A stretch of 64,000 nucleotides of DNA from Jaminaea rosea (taxonomy: Eukaryota; Basidiomycota; Exobasidiomycetes; Microstromatales), in contig NW_020289983.1 in the NCBI RefSeq assembly GCF_003144245.1, forward strand, positions 62,001 through 126,000, read 5' to 3'. The translations under genes were made by a program, and so were the position numbers. Below the pieces are notes generated by a model. It ran no database searches and had not been told where the DNA came from. It worked only from the letters and a program-made list of their open reading frames with translations. This document shows positions 12,498 to 22,831 of this stretch, piece after piece; within the stretch, counting starts at the first letter, position 1; each line of letters begins with the position of its first letter.

Positions 12498-14410
12498 CTA
12501 CGCAGACGCCCCCGCTCCACCACCGAGCTTGCGCTCCCTCAGCATCCTCACATTCTGCTTCCTCAGCATCTCACTCCTCTTGACGTGGAAGCCGCCATCG
12601 ACGGTGCTGCACGCCTGCTCCAGGGGCAAACCGAGCGTCTCTGGGTACGTAAAGTAGATGATGGCGGCGAGCAGCGTCGAGAGACCCGCATAGAAACCAA
12701 AGGTTCCTGCAGGGGTGATCGACTTGAGGAGCAGCAGGAAGGTCGACGAGACGACCAAGTTCATGCTCCAGTTAGCAAAAGCGCCCACTGAGGCGCCCAC
12801 GCCACGATGATCCTGGTCGAAGAAGTCGCCCGCACTCCAGGGGACGTGGCCAAGCCCACCGGCGTAACCTGCCACGAAGATAACCATCGAGAAGATCATG
12901 ACCGAGCTCAACTTCTTGTCATACTCGAAGCCGTCGCGCAGGTAGTGATCTGTAGGCGCAGTCATGTAGTAGAAGACGACGGTGCTGAAGAGCAGACCGA
13001 AGATCATGATGGGAATCGTGACCTTGAGGAAGTTGCGACGCCCGAAACGGTCGAGGAAGAGGACGGCGATGCACGTCACGACGAAGTTGACCCCGGAGAC
13101 CACGAGGGAGGTAGCCGTGGAGTTCTTGAGGCCGGCGAGGGAGAAGATGGTCGCCGAGTAGTACATGAGGGCGTTGAAGCCACTGAGCTGCTGCGCAACC
13201 TGGAGTAGCGCGGCCAAGATGCTCGCACGACTGAGCTGCCCCACCGTGACCAGATCCTTGTACTTGGTCCAGGCGGTCTTTGTGTCAGACGCGATACGGC
13301 GCTGAAGCACGTCGACCTTGGCCTGCAACTGGTCCTCCGAAGCTCGGGGATACATCTTAGCCAGCACCTTCGCAGCCGCATCCGCCTTGCCCGTCTTGAT
13401 GAGATGGCGCGGCGACTCGGGGAAGAAGACCTCGATGACTACACCCTGGATCAAGGGTGCAATCGCCCCAATCGCGATGGTCCAACGCCAACCCGCAGCC
13501 ACGTTTGCGAACCCGGCCCCGATGGCTGTGGCGAGGACCTGCCCGAACGTGATTGCTACGACGTTAAGCGTGACGAGACGGCCGCGGACGTTGACCGGTG
13601 AGATCTCGGAGATGAAGACGGGAGCGAGCTGACTGGCCGCGCCTACGCCAATTCCCATGATGAAACGGCCGACGATGAAGGGCCACTTTGAGGAGATTGC
13701 GGCCTGGACTACCGCGCCTGCGATGAAGAGGGCATCGCAGAAGACGAGGGAGCGTTTGCGACCCAGACGGTCAGACAAGTAGCCTGGCGAGCAAAAGGGT
13801 ACGAGAGGAAAGATCGACGTCAGTCGAGCGTCACAGGGCGGGTGAATGGTGCCCGCTGCTACTCACCGATGAGGATGGACCCGACGATGGCGCCCACGGC
13901 CAATCCGGAAGTGATCAGCTCCTTTTCGCCATCTGTCATCGGCCTCCCATCAATGTCCGTCCCCACCTGCACCAGCACCGAGTTGATCGCGCCGGTATCG
14001 TAGCCGAACAGGGCGCCAGAAACGGCAGAGATGGCCGTGAGGGTCCAGATGTACAGCGACGTGCCCGATTCTTGACCAGCGGCTTCCACGGCGGCCTCGT
14101 CAAGGACTTCAGCTGCGTGCTTGTCATAAGAGGTCTGCGTGCGAAGACGGCGAGAGGATGAAGAGGGTCAGCCTGCTGTGTGCGCGCGCGCCGTCGTGCT
14201 TGATGTCGACTTGGTGCTCACCACACTGTTGGTCCCGAAGGCAGCCGCAGCGGCATCATCACTGCCGCGACCAGCGCCATCCATCTTCTTGGCGGAGGCG
14301 TTGGTGGTGCTCTTGCCGCCGTCGTTGGCGGCGAGGGGCAGGAAGGCCGTCTCGTCGACCGGCGGGGAAGAGAGGGGAGCGCTGTCTTTGGTGTCGGCCG
14401 AGTTTGACAT
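12498..14410 (-). CDS. ITR1: MFS sugar-porter family transporter, probable myo-inositol carrier
   Basis: Twelve-TM plasma-membrane carrier of the sugar porter family. Three exons, 14222-14410, 13867-14134 and 12498-13783, give 580 aa. After a ~90-residue soluble N-terminus comes SAVSGALFGYDTGAINSVL. The stretch VGTDIDGRPMTDGEKELIT closely resembles the GTDLD...GEKE segment of yeast Itr1/Itr2 inositol transporters and is the main reason for the substrate guess. Other motifs are YLSDRLGRKRS, GRFIMGIGVG, FFPESPRHLIKTGK, QQLSGFNALMYYSATIF, FLDRFGRR and YPETLGLPLEQA. The opposite strand starts a different gene 1 kb away. A glucose or other polyol substrate cannot be excluded. Confidence 0.9.
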
Positions 14411-15434
14411 GCGAGCGGGGCGTTGCGTTGATGACGGAGGATTGGCCAGATGCTATGCTGGTGAGAGGAGGGGAGGAGGAATGACAGAGACGACTTGCTG
14501 ATGGTTCGGGGTGGTGATGATGGTATGGAGCGAATGGACACCTAACCTAGCTTAATAGTTGCGAAGTGACTGCGTGTTGCCTTGCTGCCCTCTCCCTTCG
14601 ACCGGCCCTGCGAGCCACTCAGAAAGCTCAAGTAACTGACAATTTGCCGAGTCGAGAGAGTCGAGGTCCAGCTTGCCGGACGGAACTGGCTAGGCGCGAA
14701 ACGTCGAGAACGGGCACGCACTGGCTGCCTGCCCGACTCGACTGTCGAGGCCCTGGCCTGGCGGCCGCCTTGGCCCGCCGATGGCGCCGAGAAGGATTCG
14801 TGTTTCTGCGTCCCTGCATGAAGGAAGGAAGAAACACGCAGCACGCGACCCTGCTTTCTTCCTCTCTCCCGCTCCGGCCGGGGTGGGCAACGCGGGGTCG
14901 TTGTGACAGGTTGAGGATCGAGAGGGGGTGAAAGTCGCAATCCTTGGTCGAGACGGAATGGTCTAGAAGCGCGATGCTGCGATACTGCGATGCTATTGTG
15001 ACTTCGAGCGTGAGTAGGACGTCGCAGGAGGTCATGGCGATCGTGAGCTCGAGATCGCTGCAAGCCTGCGACAAAAGATGGCCAGGACTGGAAGCTTCTC
15101 ACAAGTCGAGGGATCGACAAAGCGGTGTTGACGGCATTGTGCTTACTGCGATGCCTGAGTTGGAGCAAGGTACAAAGTGCTTCCCGCGCTGCGATGACCT
15201 CCAGGGGGTCATGGCGTTCTCAGGCACGCGGAAGACGCGACACGGGCGCGTCAATCTCGTGGCTCGAAATGGAAGGCGGCCCCTCCCGCTTCGGAAGTAG
15301 AGCGGTGGAGCCACAGAATGAGCCACTCTTCATGCTTGATTGCCCCACTCCCCCACTCACTTCTGATTAGCCATCACAGGCATTGTTGATCATTCCCTCG
15401 ACATCTACCAGACCATTCATAGCGCCTGCTCAGC
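14411..15434. other. Divergent upstream region, about 1 kb
   Basis: This lies between the inositol-carrier start (-) and the start of the basic protein at 15435 (+). Open frames up to ~200 codons exist on the minus strand but have Ser/Arg-rich shadow composition and no family resemblance. It is most likely two promoters. Confidence 0.45.
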
Positions 15435-16787
15435 ATGGATGCGCTGCTTGACGACGAGGCAGCAGGATCTGCATACGAGCAGGAGCGCCTGGCCAACATG
15501 AGAGCCAACGCTGAGCTCTTGTCTTCTATGGGGTTGGCGACGCCGGCAAAAGTGCCTAGAAGGCGAATCAAGAGGCAGTCTGAGGAGGCAGGACCTTCTA
15601 CGCCTCGGCGAATCACAAGGAGCGCGCGCGGGGGTCAGACGGTGCCACCATCTCCTGCTGAGAGCATTCCTTCTGCGCAAAAAGCAGCTACGAGATCCCC
15701 CTCGCCCTGGTTCTACTGCGAAGCCTACCCGGACGAAGACTATGAATCGATCCGGCAGGCCAACATACGCGCAAATGCTGAGCTCCTTCTCTCGCTCGGT
15801 CTCACCGGCCTGGACTCTGGGCGCAAGGAGCTTCTGGAGGAGAGAGTGGCAGGCAGGCAGGAGGATGCAGATGAAGTTGAGCAGCAACAGGCTAGTGACG
15901 GCTCCTTGCCGCGGGTCACGCCTCTGGCCAGGAAGATGAGGGAGACGAAAGCTCGACATCAGGCAGAGAGGGCCGAACTCGTACCGAGGAGGAGTGCGAG
16001 AATTGCCGTCGTCGCTGTTGCTGCGAAGAGCAAGGCCAAGGACAGGCAAGCAAAGAGGAGAAGGGTAGGCGCGACATCCTCATTGGCAGAGGAGTGGGTC
16101 TCGCAAGTCGAGACTTCCATCTCTCGCTCTCGTATGAGGCACAGGGCAATCTACGTCGATGGCTTGGCGAGTATGAGCCCTTCTACGCCGCACCGCAAGA
16201 GACGCGGCTCGACGGCTGCAACTACTACCAGCATCAGCAGTAGCGCGACAGATTGCCCCTCACTCAGCTCAAGCATCTCATTATCGAGCGCCTCTCCATC
16301 GTCCTACCCAATGACGCCCTCTTCGTCTCGAGGCACGCCCAGTCGACGAGGATCAGCAACGTCGTCTGGACACTACAGCTGGACATCTCCCGGCTCAGCA
16401 TCATCGGCGAGCGCGATCTCGTCGAGCCCAACTCGCAGCTCAGCCCGTCAGCGTAGACCCCCACCCTACTGGCCATCGTACGTCGTGCGGGTCAAGAAGG
16501 GTGCAGAGGCAGGGACGATGAGGGACTCTGCCGTCGTCATCGACGACAAGGACGAAGACGAAGACGACGAGGAAGTGGCTGCCCTCCTCTCCTCCTGCCG
16601 GCTGCTTCAACAACTTGACGAGTTGCCACCGCCGTCCGACTCAGCCGCCGACGCCGCCGAGATGTGGGTCCAGATGGATCTACCCGAGGGAACAGGAGAT
16701 GGGTCAGAATGGTGGCGCGAAGGTCGAGGGGAGCAGAGTGCATGGTGTGGGCGACGCTTTCTCCCTCGTCTCGCAGCCAGAGCGTGA
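15435..16787 (+). CDS. Basic, Ser-rich protein with a duplicated RANAELL motif, function unknown
   Basis: A single-exon gene of 450 aa. A ~20-residue motif occurs twice: RLANMRANAELLSSMGL near residue 18 and RQANIRANAELLLSLGL near residue 108. Each is preceded by an acidic or aromatic segment. The spacing and identity show an internal duplication. The motif resembles the short N-I-x-x-N-x-x-L-L-x-x-L-G-L helix found in several fungal nuclear proteins, but I cannot name the family. The middle is rich in basic clusters (RRSARIAVVAVAAKSKAKDR, then RQAKRRRVG), suggesting nuclear localisation and DNA or chromatin association. A Ser-rich stretch follows, then PPPYWPSYVVRVKKG and an acidic EDEDDEE segment. 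It converges on PRE9 with 76 bp between stops. Confidence 0.75.
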   Translation: MDALLDDEAAGSAYEQERLANMRANAELLSSMGLATPAKVPRRRIKRQSEEAGPSTPRRITRSARGGQTVPPSPAESIPSAQKAATRSPSPWFYCEAYPDEDYESIRQANIRANAELLLSLGLTGLDSGRKELLEERVAGRQEDADEVEQQQASDGSLPRVTPLARKMRETKARHQAERAELVPRRSARIAVVAVAAKSKAKDRQAKRRRVGATSSLAEEWVSQVETSISRSRMRHRAIYVDGLASMSPSTPHRKRRGSTAATTTSISSSATDCPSLSSSISLSSASPSSYPMTPSSSRGTPSRRGSATSSGHYSWTSPGSASSASAISSSPTRSSARQRRPPPYWPSYVVRVKKGAEAGTMRDSAVVIDDKDEDEDDEEVAALLSSCRLLQQLDELPPPSDSAADAAEMWVQMDLPEGTGDGSEWWREGRGEQSAWCGRRFLPRLAARA

Positions 16788-16863
16788 TCGCTTTCTGCGC
16801 CCTCTCATCTCGCATATCCCACGTCTGCTCTGTATATCATGTATGCCCATTGCTTGCTCAGTA

Positions 16864-17963
16864 TCAATCGACATTCATCCCCTCGCCGCCTCTGGAACCT
16901 GACACAGCCGGCCCTGCTCCCGCTGCTGCCGCCGTAGGTGCTGCCTCCTCAAGCTCTGGATCCTTGGGCTTAGCCAAGCCCTCACGCTCCAGCAGACGGT
17001 CGATATCCTGCGCCGTGAAGATGCGCGGTTGCGGTTTGCCCGTGCGAGGTGAAAGGGTGAGGTGGGCGAATTCGACTGGTGGTGCGGGGCGGGGAGCGCG
17101 GGCATGGCGAAAGAGAGTCAGCATCGCTTTCAGTCTGACAAAATCGTTCACTCCTCCACGCCTCGCTCTGCACTCACTCTTCTCGCTGTCCAACGCCGTC
17201 GAATCCATCGTCTTGCTCAACACCTTGCACGCAAGGCTCATAGCCTCCTGCGTGGTGCACCCCTCCTTGTAGTCCTGCTTCAACAGACTGGTAGCCGTCC
17301 CATTGTTACTCCCAATGCACGTCGCCTTCCACCCGCTGTAGTTCCCCGAAGGGTCAGAGTGGTACAGCTGGAAATTATGATGCGCATCCCAGCCTCCGTA
17401 GAGGATGGAGACGCCGAATGGACGCAGACCACCGTACTGAGTGTAGCCTTGCTTGAGGTCGCACATGTATTGGGTCAAGTGCTCCACGGGGATGTCATCG
17501 TCGTAGGAGAGGAGGACGTTTTGGACAGTATTGCGGGCGTAGTTGACCAGTGTGTTGGCGTCCGATGTTACGCCAGCGAAGCCACCGAGGATGTTGCTGT
17601 GCGAACGAGGATGGCAGGCACGAGGATGAGTACGTCTACGCTTCCGTCTCCAGGATGATCGCGCCACTCACTCTCCCAGCACGTAGATCTTCTCGCTACT
17701 CTTGTCCTGCTCGAATAACTTGCCCGTCACCTTCTTCTCCGCCGCCAGTACTACGCCATCCTTGGCTAGGATGCCGATGACGGTCCCTGCGTGTGAGATT
17801 GCCTCCATTGCGTATTCGACTTGGTAGAGGCGGCCCTCCGGCGAGAAGGTCTAGCGAGTGACCAGGAGCAGGAGCAAGGCAGGTCAGCATGTGATGCATG
17901 GGGCAAAGGAAACGCCACGCGGACGCTCACCGTCGTGCGACCATCGTATCGCCTGCTTGACAT
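16864..17963 (-). CDS. PRE9: 20S proteasome alpha3 subunit (PSMA4/Pre9)
   Basis: Outer-ring subunit of the 20S proteasome. Four exons, 17931-17963, 17672-17850, 17178-17596 and 16864-17075, give 280 aa. The N-terminus [20 protein letters not shown] carries the alpha-subunit signature and matches Pre9/PSMA4 rather than other alphas. Further matches are [18 protein letters not shown], the [16 protein letters not shown] segment, and [18 protein letters not shown]. The splice between exons 3 and 4 gives SEK-IEFAHLTL, as in the family. The Ala/Pro/Gly-rich C-terminal tail (about 35 residues after [10 protein letters not shown]) is longer than usual and ends GGEGMNVD. Start codons of this gene and MRPL31 are 226 bp apart, a likely bidirectional promoter. 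Confidence 0.96.
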
Positions 17964-18189
17964 GGCTATTGACTACTCTGGGTGGAGATGATGGTGGATC
18001 GAGTTGAAGTTGTCGCCATCCGACGACGATGGCTCGAGCGTCGCTTGCGTGGACGACGTCCAGTCAGTCGACTCCCACGCGGCACCCAATCGGACCCGGC
18101 GCAGGGTGGCTGAGGGCGGACTGAGGGCCATTCGAGGCAGCTGCAACGATGGATTCCAATCTCACCACCACACGACCTCGAGGCAAATC
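17964..18189. promoter_or_regulatory. Shared upstream region of PRE9 and MRPL31
   Basis: Only 226 bp separate the two divergent start codons, so promoter elements for both genes must lie here or in the 5' transcribed parts. I found no clear TATA box and no yeast-type proteasome control element (GGTGGCAAA). Confidence 0.5.
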
Positions 18190-18731
18190 ATGTTCGGCAT
18201 CTTCAAGCCATCACCTGTGGCAATGGGCGGCCTCCTCTGGTGCGCACGCGATCTTGCTCTCAGCCATTCCATTCTGTAAATGCTGACCCTCCCGTGCCCC
18301 ACTCGCGCCGCCGACGCAGGAAAAATCCATGGCGCCTTTCGACACCTCGCAAGTCCCGTGTCCGACAGAGGCTGCGTGACGTTGACGACGTCGTAGCAAC
18401 CATCGCGGCCAGTGGAGTTGAATGCAAGCCTCTAACCAGGGCACTGTACATGCCGACCGAGGCAGAGATGCCGCCGAAGGACAAGTACACTACATTCAGC
18501 AAGACGAGCAGAGGATTCAGGAAGAGTGTGCATAAGGTGGGTACCGTCGAGAAGATGGATGTGCTTCGCATGGGGAACAGCGGAAGATGCTGTCCCTTTG
18601 TTCGATGAGCATCAGACGCTATTTGTTTGTCTTCCATCGCGCAGCATATATTGACCTTTCTCTCATCCTCACGCCGCCAGGTGCCCAAATGGACCAGGCT
18701 TAGCTTGCGAACCAACCCGGCGGGCTTTTGA
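18190..18731 (+). CDS. MRPL31: Mitochondrial ribosomal protein of the large subunit, MRPL31/mL60 family
   Basis: Fungal-specific protein of the mitochondrial large ribosomal subunit. Three exons, 18190-18239, 18320-18536 and 18681-18731, give 105 aa. The sequence begins MFGIFKPSPVAMGGLLWKNP and continues with PWRLSTPRKSRVRQRLRDVD. The conserved C-terminal half has MPTEAEMPPKDKYTTFSK, GFRKSVHKVPKWTR and the ending LRTNPAGF. These match the Mrpl31 family pattern along the whole length, and the size is right. The reading frame is only recovered by splicing, because the first exon is 50 nt and the last is 51 nt. The second intron, 144 nt, is the longest in the window. Confidence 0.92.
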
Positions 18732-18959
18732 GCTTCGTCTTGCACCCATCAGCCTTCCCACGCCTTGTCCTCGCCCTTGTCTCATTTCTGTACTAATACC
18801 AATGCCATCGCATCTCCACGTCCTCCTTGCTCGCCCCTTGGCCAAAGTGTGTTCTGGCCCACCTCGCAGTCCGCCGCCTCTGTCCTCGCCTCAGTCCGCC
18901 TCCCGCACTTTCCTTCCTTCCCTCCTCTCCACCTTGGCCTCTCCCTTCATTCCGCCAAT

Positions 18960-20636
18960 ATGGCCTCTCGACCACCATCTCTCACACTCTATGCCCTGAC
19001 CCCTTCACCCAGTTCACACCCCTCGCTCCCGCTCCTCGATCCATCCTCCCTCTACCTCGCAACCCTCCTCCTCACGCAATGCCCAACCACGTCCTTCTGC
19101 GTAAGACCGCCCAACCTCCTCCTCCATAAGTCCTTGCCCCGTCTCGAGGTGAGCGGCAGTGGAGTGCTGCTAGCTGAGGGAGTCAAGGGGATGGAGAGAT
19201 GGGTCATGGCAAGGCGCTCCCCGTCTGCCAGCGGCGAGAAGGAGGGAGCAGAAGGAGCAGCAGAAGAAGAAGACGTGCAACAAGCAGCCCTCTCCGCCTA
19301 CCTTGAACGACACATCGAGCCCCTCGTCTACTCCATTCTCTTCCCCTCCAGCACCGGCGGCTCTTCTTCCGGTGGCGCAGCCTCTTCTTCTTCTTCTTCC
19401 TCCGCCACCTCGTCACCATACGAACCCATCTTCTCCCACCTCACCTTCCCCGGCTGGGCATCCCATCTCCCCTTCCCCGCTTCTCGCTCACTACCGCACA
19501 GCGTACGAAAGGGGGTCGAGCAGTCCTTGCCCAAGGAGTGGAGAAGACCAAAGAGCAGTGCATCGAAGAAGGGAGGAGGAGTGGCGGGACAGGAGATGGG
19601 AAAGGGGAGAGAAGAGGGACCAGAGAGGGTGCAGTTAGGCAAGCCTTCGCGGAGTGCTTTTTGGGGGTTTGGGAGGAGGGAGAAGGAGGGGTGGAGTGAT
19701 GAGTTTGAGAGAAAGAGGGTACGTAGCAGCTTGCCCTTCTTCTTCAGAAAGACTGGCTCAGTATGCTGGAAGATTACTGACCCTGTCCCTTGCTGACTCG
19801 CGCAGCTTACCGGCCTCGCACGTCGTACCCTCGCCCCGGTCGTCTCATGGCTCGCCTCCCACCCTTCACCTACCACTTCCTTACCCTCACCCGCGGAGGT
19901 CCAGCTCTTCTCCCTTCTCGCCCCAATCCTGCTCTGCACAGCTCCTAAAGCGCTCGAGGCGCTACGAAGCCATCCTGTGGCTCATCTGCTGCTCGAGTTG
20001 GAGGAGTACGCCCAGCTGCGGGAGTGGGTGAGAAGCAGAAGCGAAGAGTGGTGGAGTCTCTGCGCGCCCCGAGAGGGGGAAACCTGGGTTGGCAGAAGGC
20101 TGGTAGGAGGGCAAGAAGGGGAGACGCTGCCTACTGTGACTCGCGAGAACGACAGCGTGCCCGCAGCTGCTGCTCCCTCGAGCTCGACGACGGCGCCAAC
20201 TGCCCCTTCATCCTCGTCCTTCAAGAGGTCATGGAGCTCCTACATCCCCTTCTTCGGCGGGCACTCCAGCGACGCATCCTCAACCAAAGGCTCTGCTGCG
20301 AACACCGAGCCCACCTCCCTTCGCATCGGACGATACATCTGGATCGGCACTGCCCTCCTCGGTACAGTTGGTTGGCTCTTTGCCAGCGGGGTGGTGAGCA
20401 TCGATTTCAGTGGTGAGGAAGAGGAGGGTGAGGAGGTTGTTGAGCTGGATGAGGAGGAGGAGATGGAGAAGCTGGAGAAAGAGTTGGAGGACGTCGAGGG
20501 AGAAGAAGAGGAGGAGGAGGAAGAGGAAGAGGGATGGCGCTTCGCCCGGGGTGGTGGGGAGGATGACGACGATGACGATGAGGATGATGAGGATATCATC
20601 CTCGATCTGGACGACGATGATGATTATGACGACTAG
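18960..20636 (+). CDS. Metaxin/Tom37 (Sam37)-like outer-membrane protein with acidic C-terminus
   Basis: Two exons, 18960-19718 and 19806-20636, give 529 aa. The N-terminus LTLYALTPSPSSHPSLPLLD and the segment LPRLEVSGSGVLLAEGVKGM resemble the thioredoxin-like half of Tom37/metaxin proteins, in which a short peptide is followed by an LP-x-L element. The segment VQLFSLLAPILLCTAPKALE, then HLLLELEEYAQLREWV, fits the helical GST-C half. One clear membrane segment lies near residue 437 (IGRYIWIGTALLGTVGWLFA). The final ~70 residues are almost purely Glu and Asp. Metaxin-type proteins sit in the sorting and assembly machinery of the mitochondrial outer membrane. Homology is inferred from pattern only. 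An in-frame ATG 65 codons upstream (18765) is less likely, since it adds only low-complexity sequence. Confidence 0.6.
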
Positions 20637-20695
20637 CCCACTCGCACCACTCACGCACTCAATCCCAGCATCATCTTGATATCGTATCCCATTCC

Positions 20696-22514
20696 CTATC
20701 TGTTCCTCCCCATCTGCATCCCATTCCTCTGCTGACCAGACGCCAAAGTCATGCTCGCTTCCTCATCCTCCCCGTCCTCCATCCCCTCACGCTCAACAAC
20801 GTGCCACTTCACAATGCCCACCTTCTTCCCCATCCACGCATACTTCTTCGGGTAGTAGCGCCACCCGCTCTTGCTCGCCGCTGCTTCTTTTTCGTCGCCC
20901 GGTGTAGGAGGGGGAGGGAGATCCGGGAGGGTGTAGTTCGGTTCGAGGTAGTAGCTCGCCGGCGGGAGAGACGGGCTGCTGATTGAGGACGAGGAGGAGG
21001 GGAAGGGTGAGGGCGAGGTGATCGAGGTGGTCGAGGAGACGGAGGAGGATGAGCTATGTCCATGCCCATGCCCATGCCCACGCCCGTGCGCCCTTGGAGA
21101 TGTCGGTGGGGGAGTGGAAGCGAGGAGACGTTGCTTGTTTGCTGCGAGCCAGCGCTTGGGCCCGGCAGGTGCGTTGGGAGGCGGCGTTGCTGGCGGCAAT
21201 TGCGCCAGCTTCGCCGGAGGTGTAGAGGGCACTGGAGACACACAGCGTGGTGGTGTCTCTCGACCGCCTATGCCGCTTCCAGTAGCAGCATTTGTCGCTC
21301 CCCCGTCTCTGATGGGAGGTGGAGGTGCGCTCATCTCCTTTCCCACCCGCTTGCTCAACTCGACTAATATTCGCGCAAGATTCTTCGTATCGTCCAAACC
21401 ATTGTGCAGTCGTCCCTCGAATGCTGCGAGTCCCAGATCGGAAAGAAGGGCAGGGATAGTACCATCCCTGAATGTAGCCGGAGCTGCCACTTCGGGTGGT
21501 ACAACCGCGGCTACGGCTGCTGCAACTCCTTCTCCCTCGCTTGTCCCGCTCCCGCTCCCCTCCTCCTTCGCAACCTTGATCGCAACGGATCGCTGCACCC
21601 ACTTTCCCACCGCCTTCCTTACATCCAGAAGTGGCCCTGAACCCCACCATCGCGGAGGTCCGTACATCATGTGGTTGAGCCATGCCGTCTTGGGCAGGAA
21701 GTCGCGCAGGTCATAGGCGCCGTGCGTTGCCCATGCGACATCCTTGCGAAGGCGCGATGTATAGATGCGATGTGATGGCGTGAGCGCCGGAGAACTCGAG
21801 GACGAAGAAGAGGAAGAGGCACAAGATGAGCTGGACTCGTCATCTTCCTCGGCATTCAGTTGAAGCAAGTCATGCTCGGCCATCCAGTCGTGGAGCTGGA
21901 CAGTCGCCTGTGTGAAGCTTGGAGCGCGATCGATGTCCGATTGGGCGATGCCGGTGAGAGTTTTGCAGAAGTCGGAGAGGTGTGGGCGGGCGATAGGACG
22001 AACGTGGCTGTGGAAGACGTCTATGAGGTGGAGTTGGCCTGCGCTCTTGGTGCTCGGTTGACTGGGAGAGGAGGAGGAGGAGGAGGCGGAGGCGGAGGTG
22101 GAATTGGGTATCGAGGGCGCAGGCGCGTCTCGCCATTCCAAGAGGACAACGGGGAGCTCGATGACTGTTGAGGGGGACGAGAAGGATCTTAGCATAGGCC
22201 ATCGCAATGTATGACCCTCCTGCCCACGCGCACTCACTCTCGTTAGGATACACAAAGGGTCCTCCCCTGTAAATCGCCTCTTCGCAAGTCGCCTCTACAT
22301 CGAGGACCAAGTATCGCCGATACTTTGGTCTCCATACATCATCATCTTGCTCTGTACCCCTTGACGCTCCCCTCTCTGCCGCCTCCTCAGCCAGCCGAAT
22401 CCTCCTCTGAGCCTTTCGCAGACGCTTCTGAAGCTGCTCCTTCTTGCCTTGTGAGGACAGGGATAGCGAGGACAGCGTATCCCGCAGCTCAGGGACTGTC
22501 AGTTGTGAGGTCAT
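20696..22514 (-). CDS. ERI1-like 3'-5' exonuclease with N-terminal SAP-like motif
   Basis: DEDDh exonuclease of the ERI1/3'hExo group, which trims histone mRNA ends, 5.8S rRNA or small RNAs. Two exons, 22238-22514 and 20696-22164, give 581 aa. Residues 5-40 (LTVPELRDTLSSLSLSSQGK then KEQLQKRLRKAQRR) form a SAP-like helix-turn-helix. Exo I is LVLDVEATC with D72 and E74. Exo II is WATHGAYDLRDFL. Exo III is HNGLDDTKNLARI with the His and Asp retained. Thus all catalytic residues are present. Ser-rich inserts interrupt the core, and the last ~200 residues are Pro/Ser-rich with an HGHGHG run (imperfect CATGCC repeat near 21057-21088). It converges on the metaxin-like gene with 59 bp between stops. 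Confidence 0.85.
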
Positions 22515-22831
22515 GTCGATCGGCAGGGGAATCTAGGAACGGGGGATAGGAGGAGGTGAGGCCATGATTGCGAGTTTATCGGTGAGTGAGTGGTGGAAAG
22601 CCTTGAATGAATGCAGCCTCAAGCGTTCACTTTGGCACACGAGACCTGACGCTCGTGTCTCGGGAACGGCGAACGGGTCTGTGCGGACGGAGCCATCAAA
22701 GCCGCGGCTTCAATGCCTGCCATTCAGACCAAGTTGCAGGCTTGCCTCCTCCACGACGGACAGGCAAAGGGCGGACTGGCGGCAAGAGGTGCAAGCATTT
22801 TGGTGCCCCTCTTCCATCAACGCTCGACGCC
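22515..22831. promoter_or_regulatory. Divergent upstream region of the exonuclease and RPP40 genes
   Basis: A 317-bp spacer between two start codons. No distinct core element is recognised. Open frames reaching into it are extensions of the flanking coding frames without a better start. Confidence 0.4.

Noticed and set aside
20400-20636. GAG/GAT repeat tract as a separate repeat element
   Set aside because: It encodes the acidic tail of the metaxin-like protein and is best described as low-complexity coding sequence.
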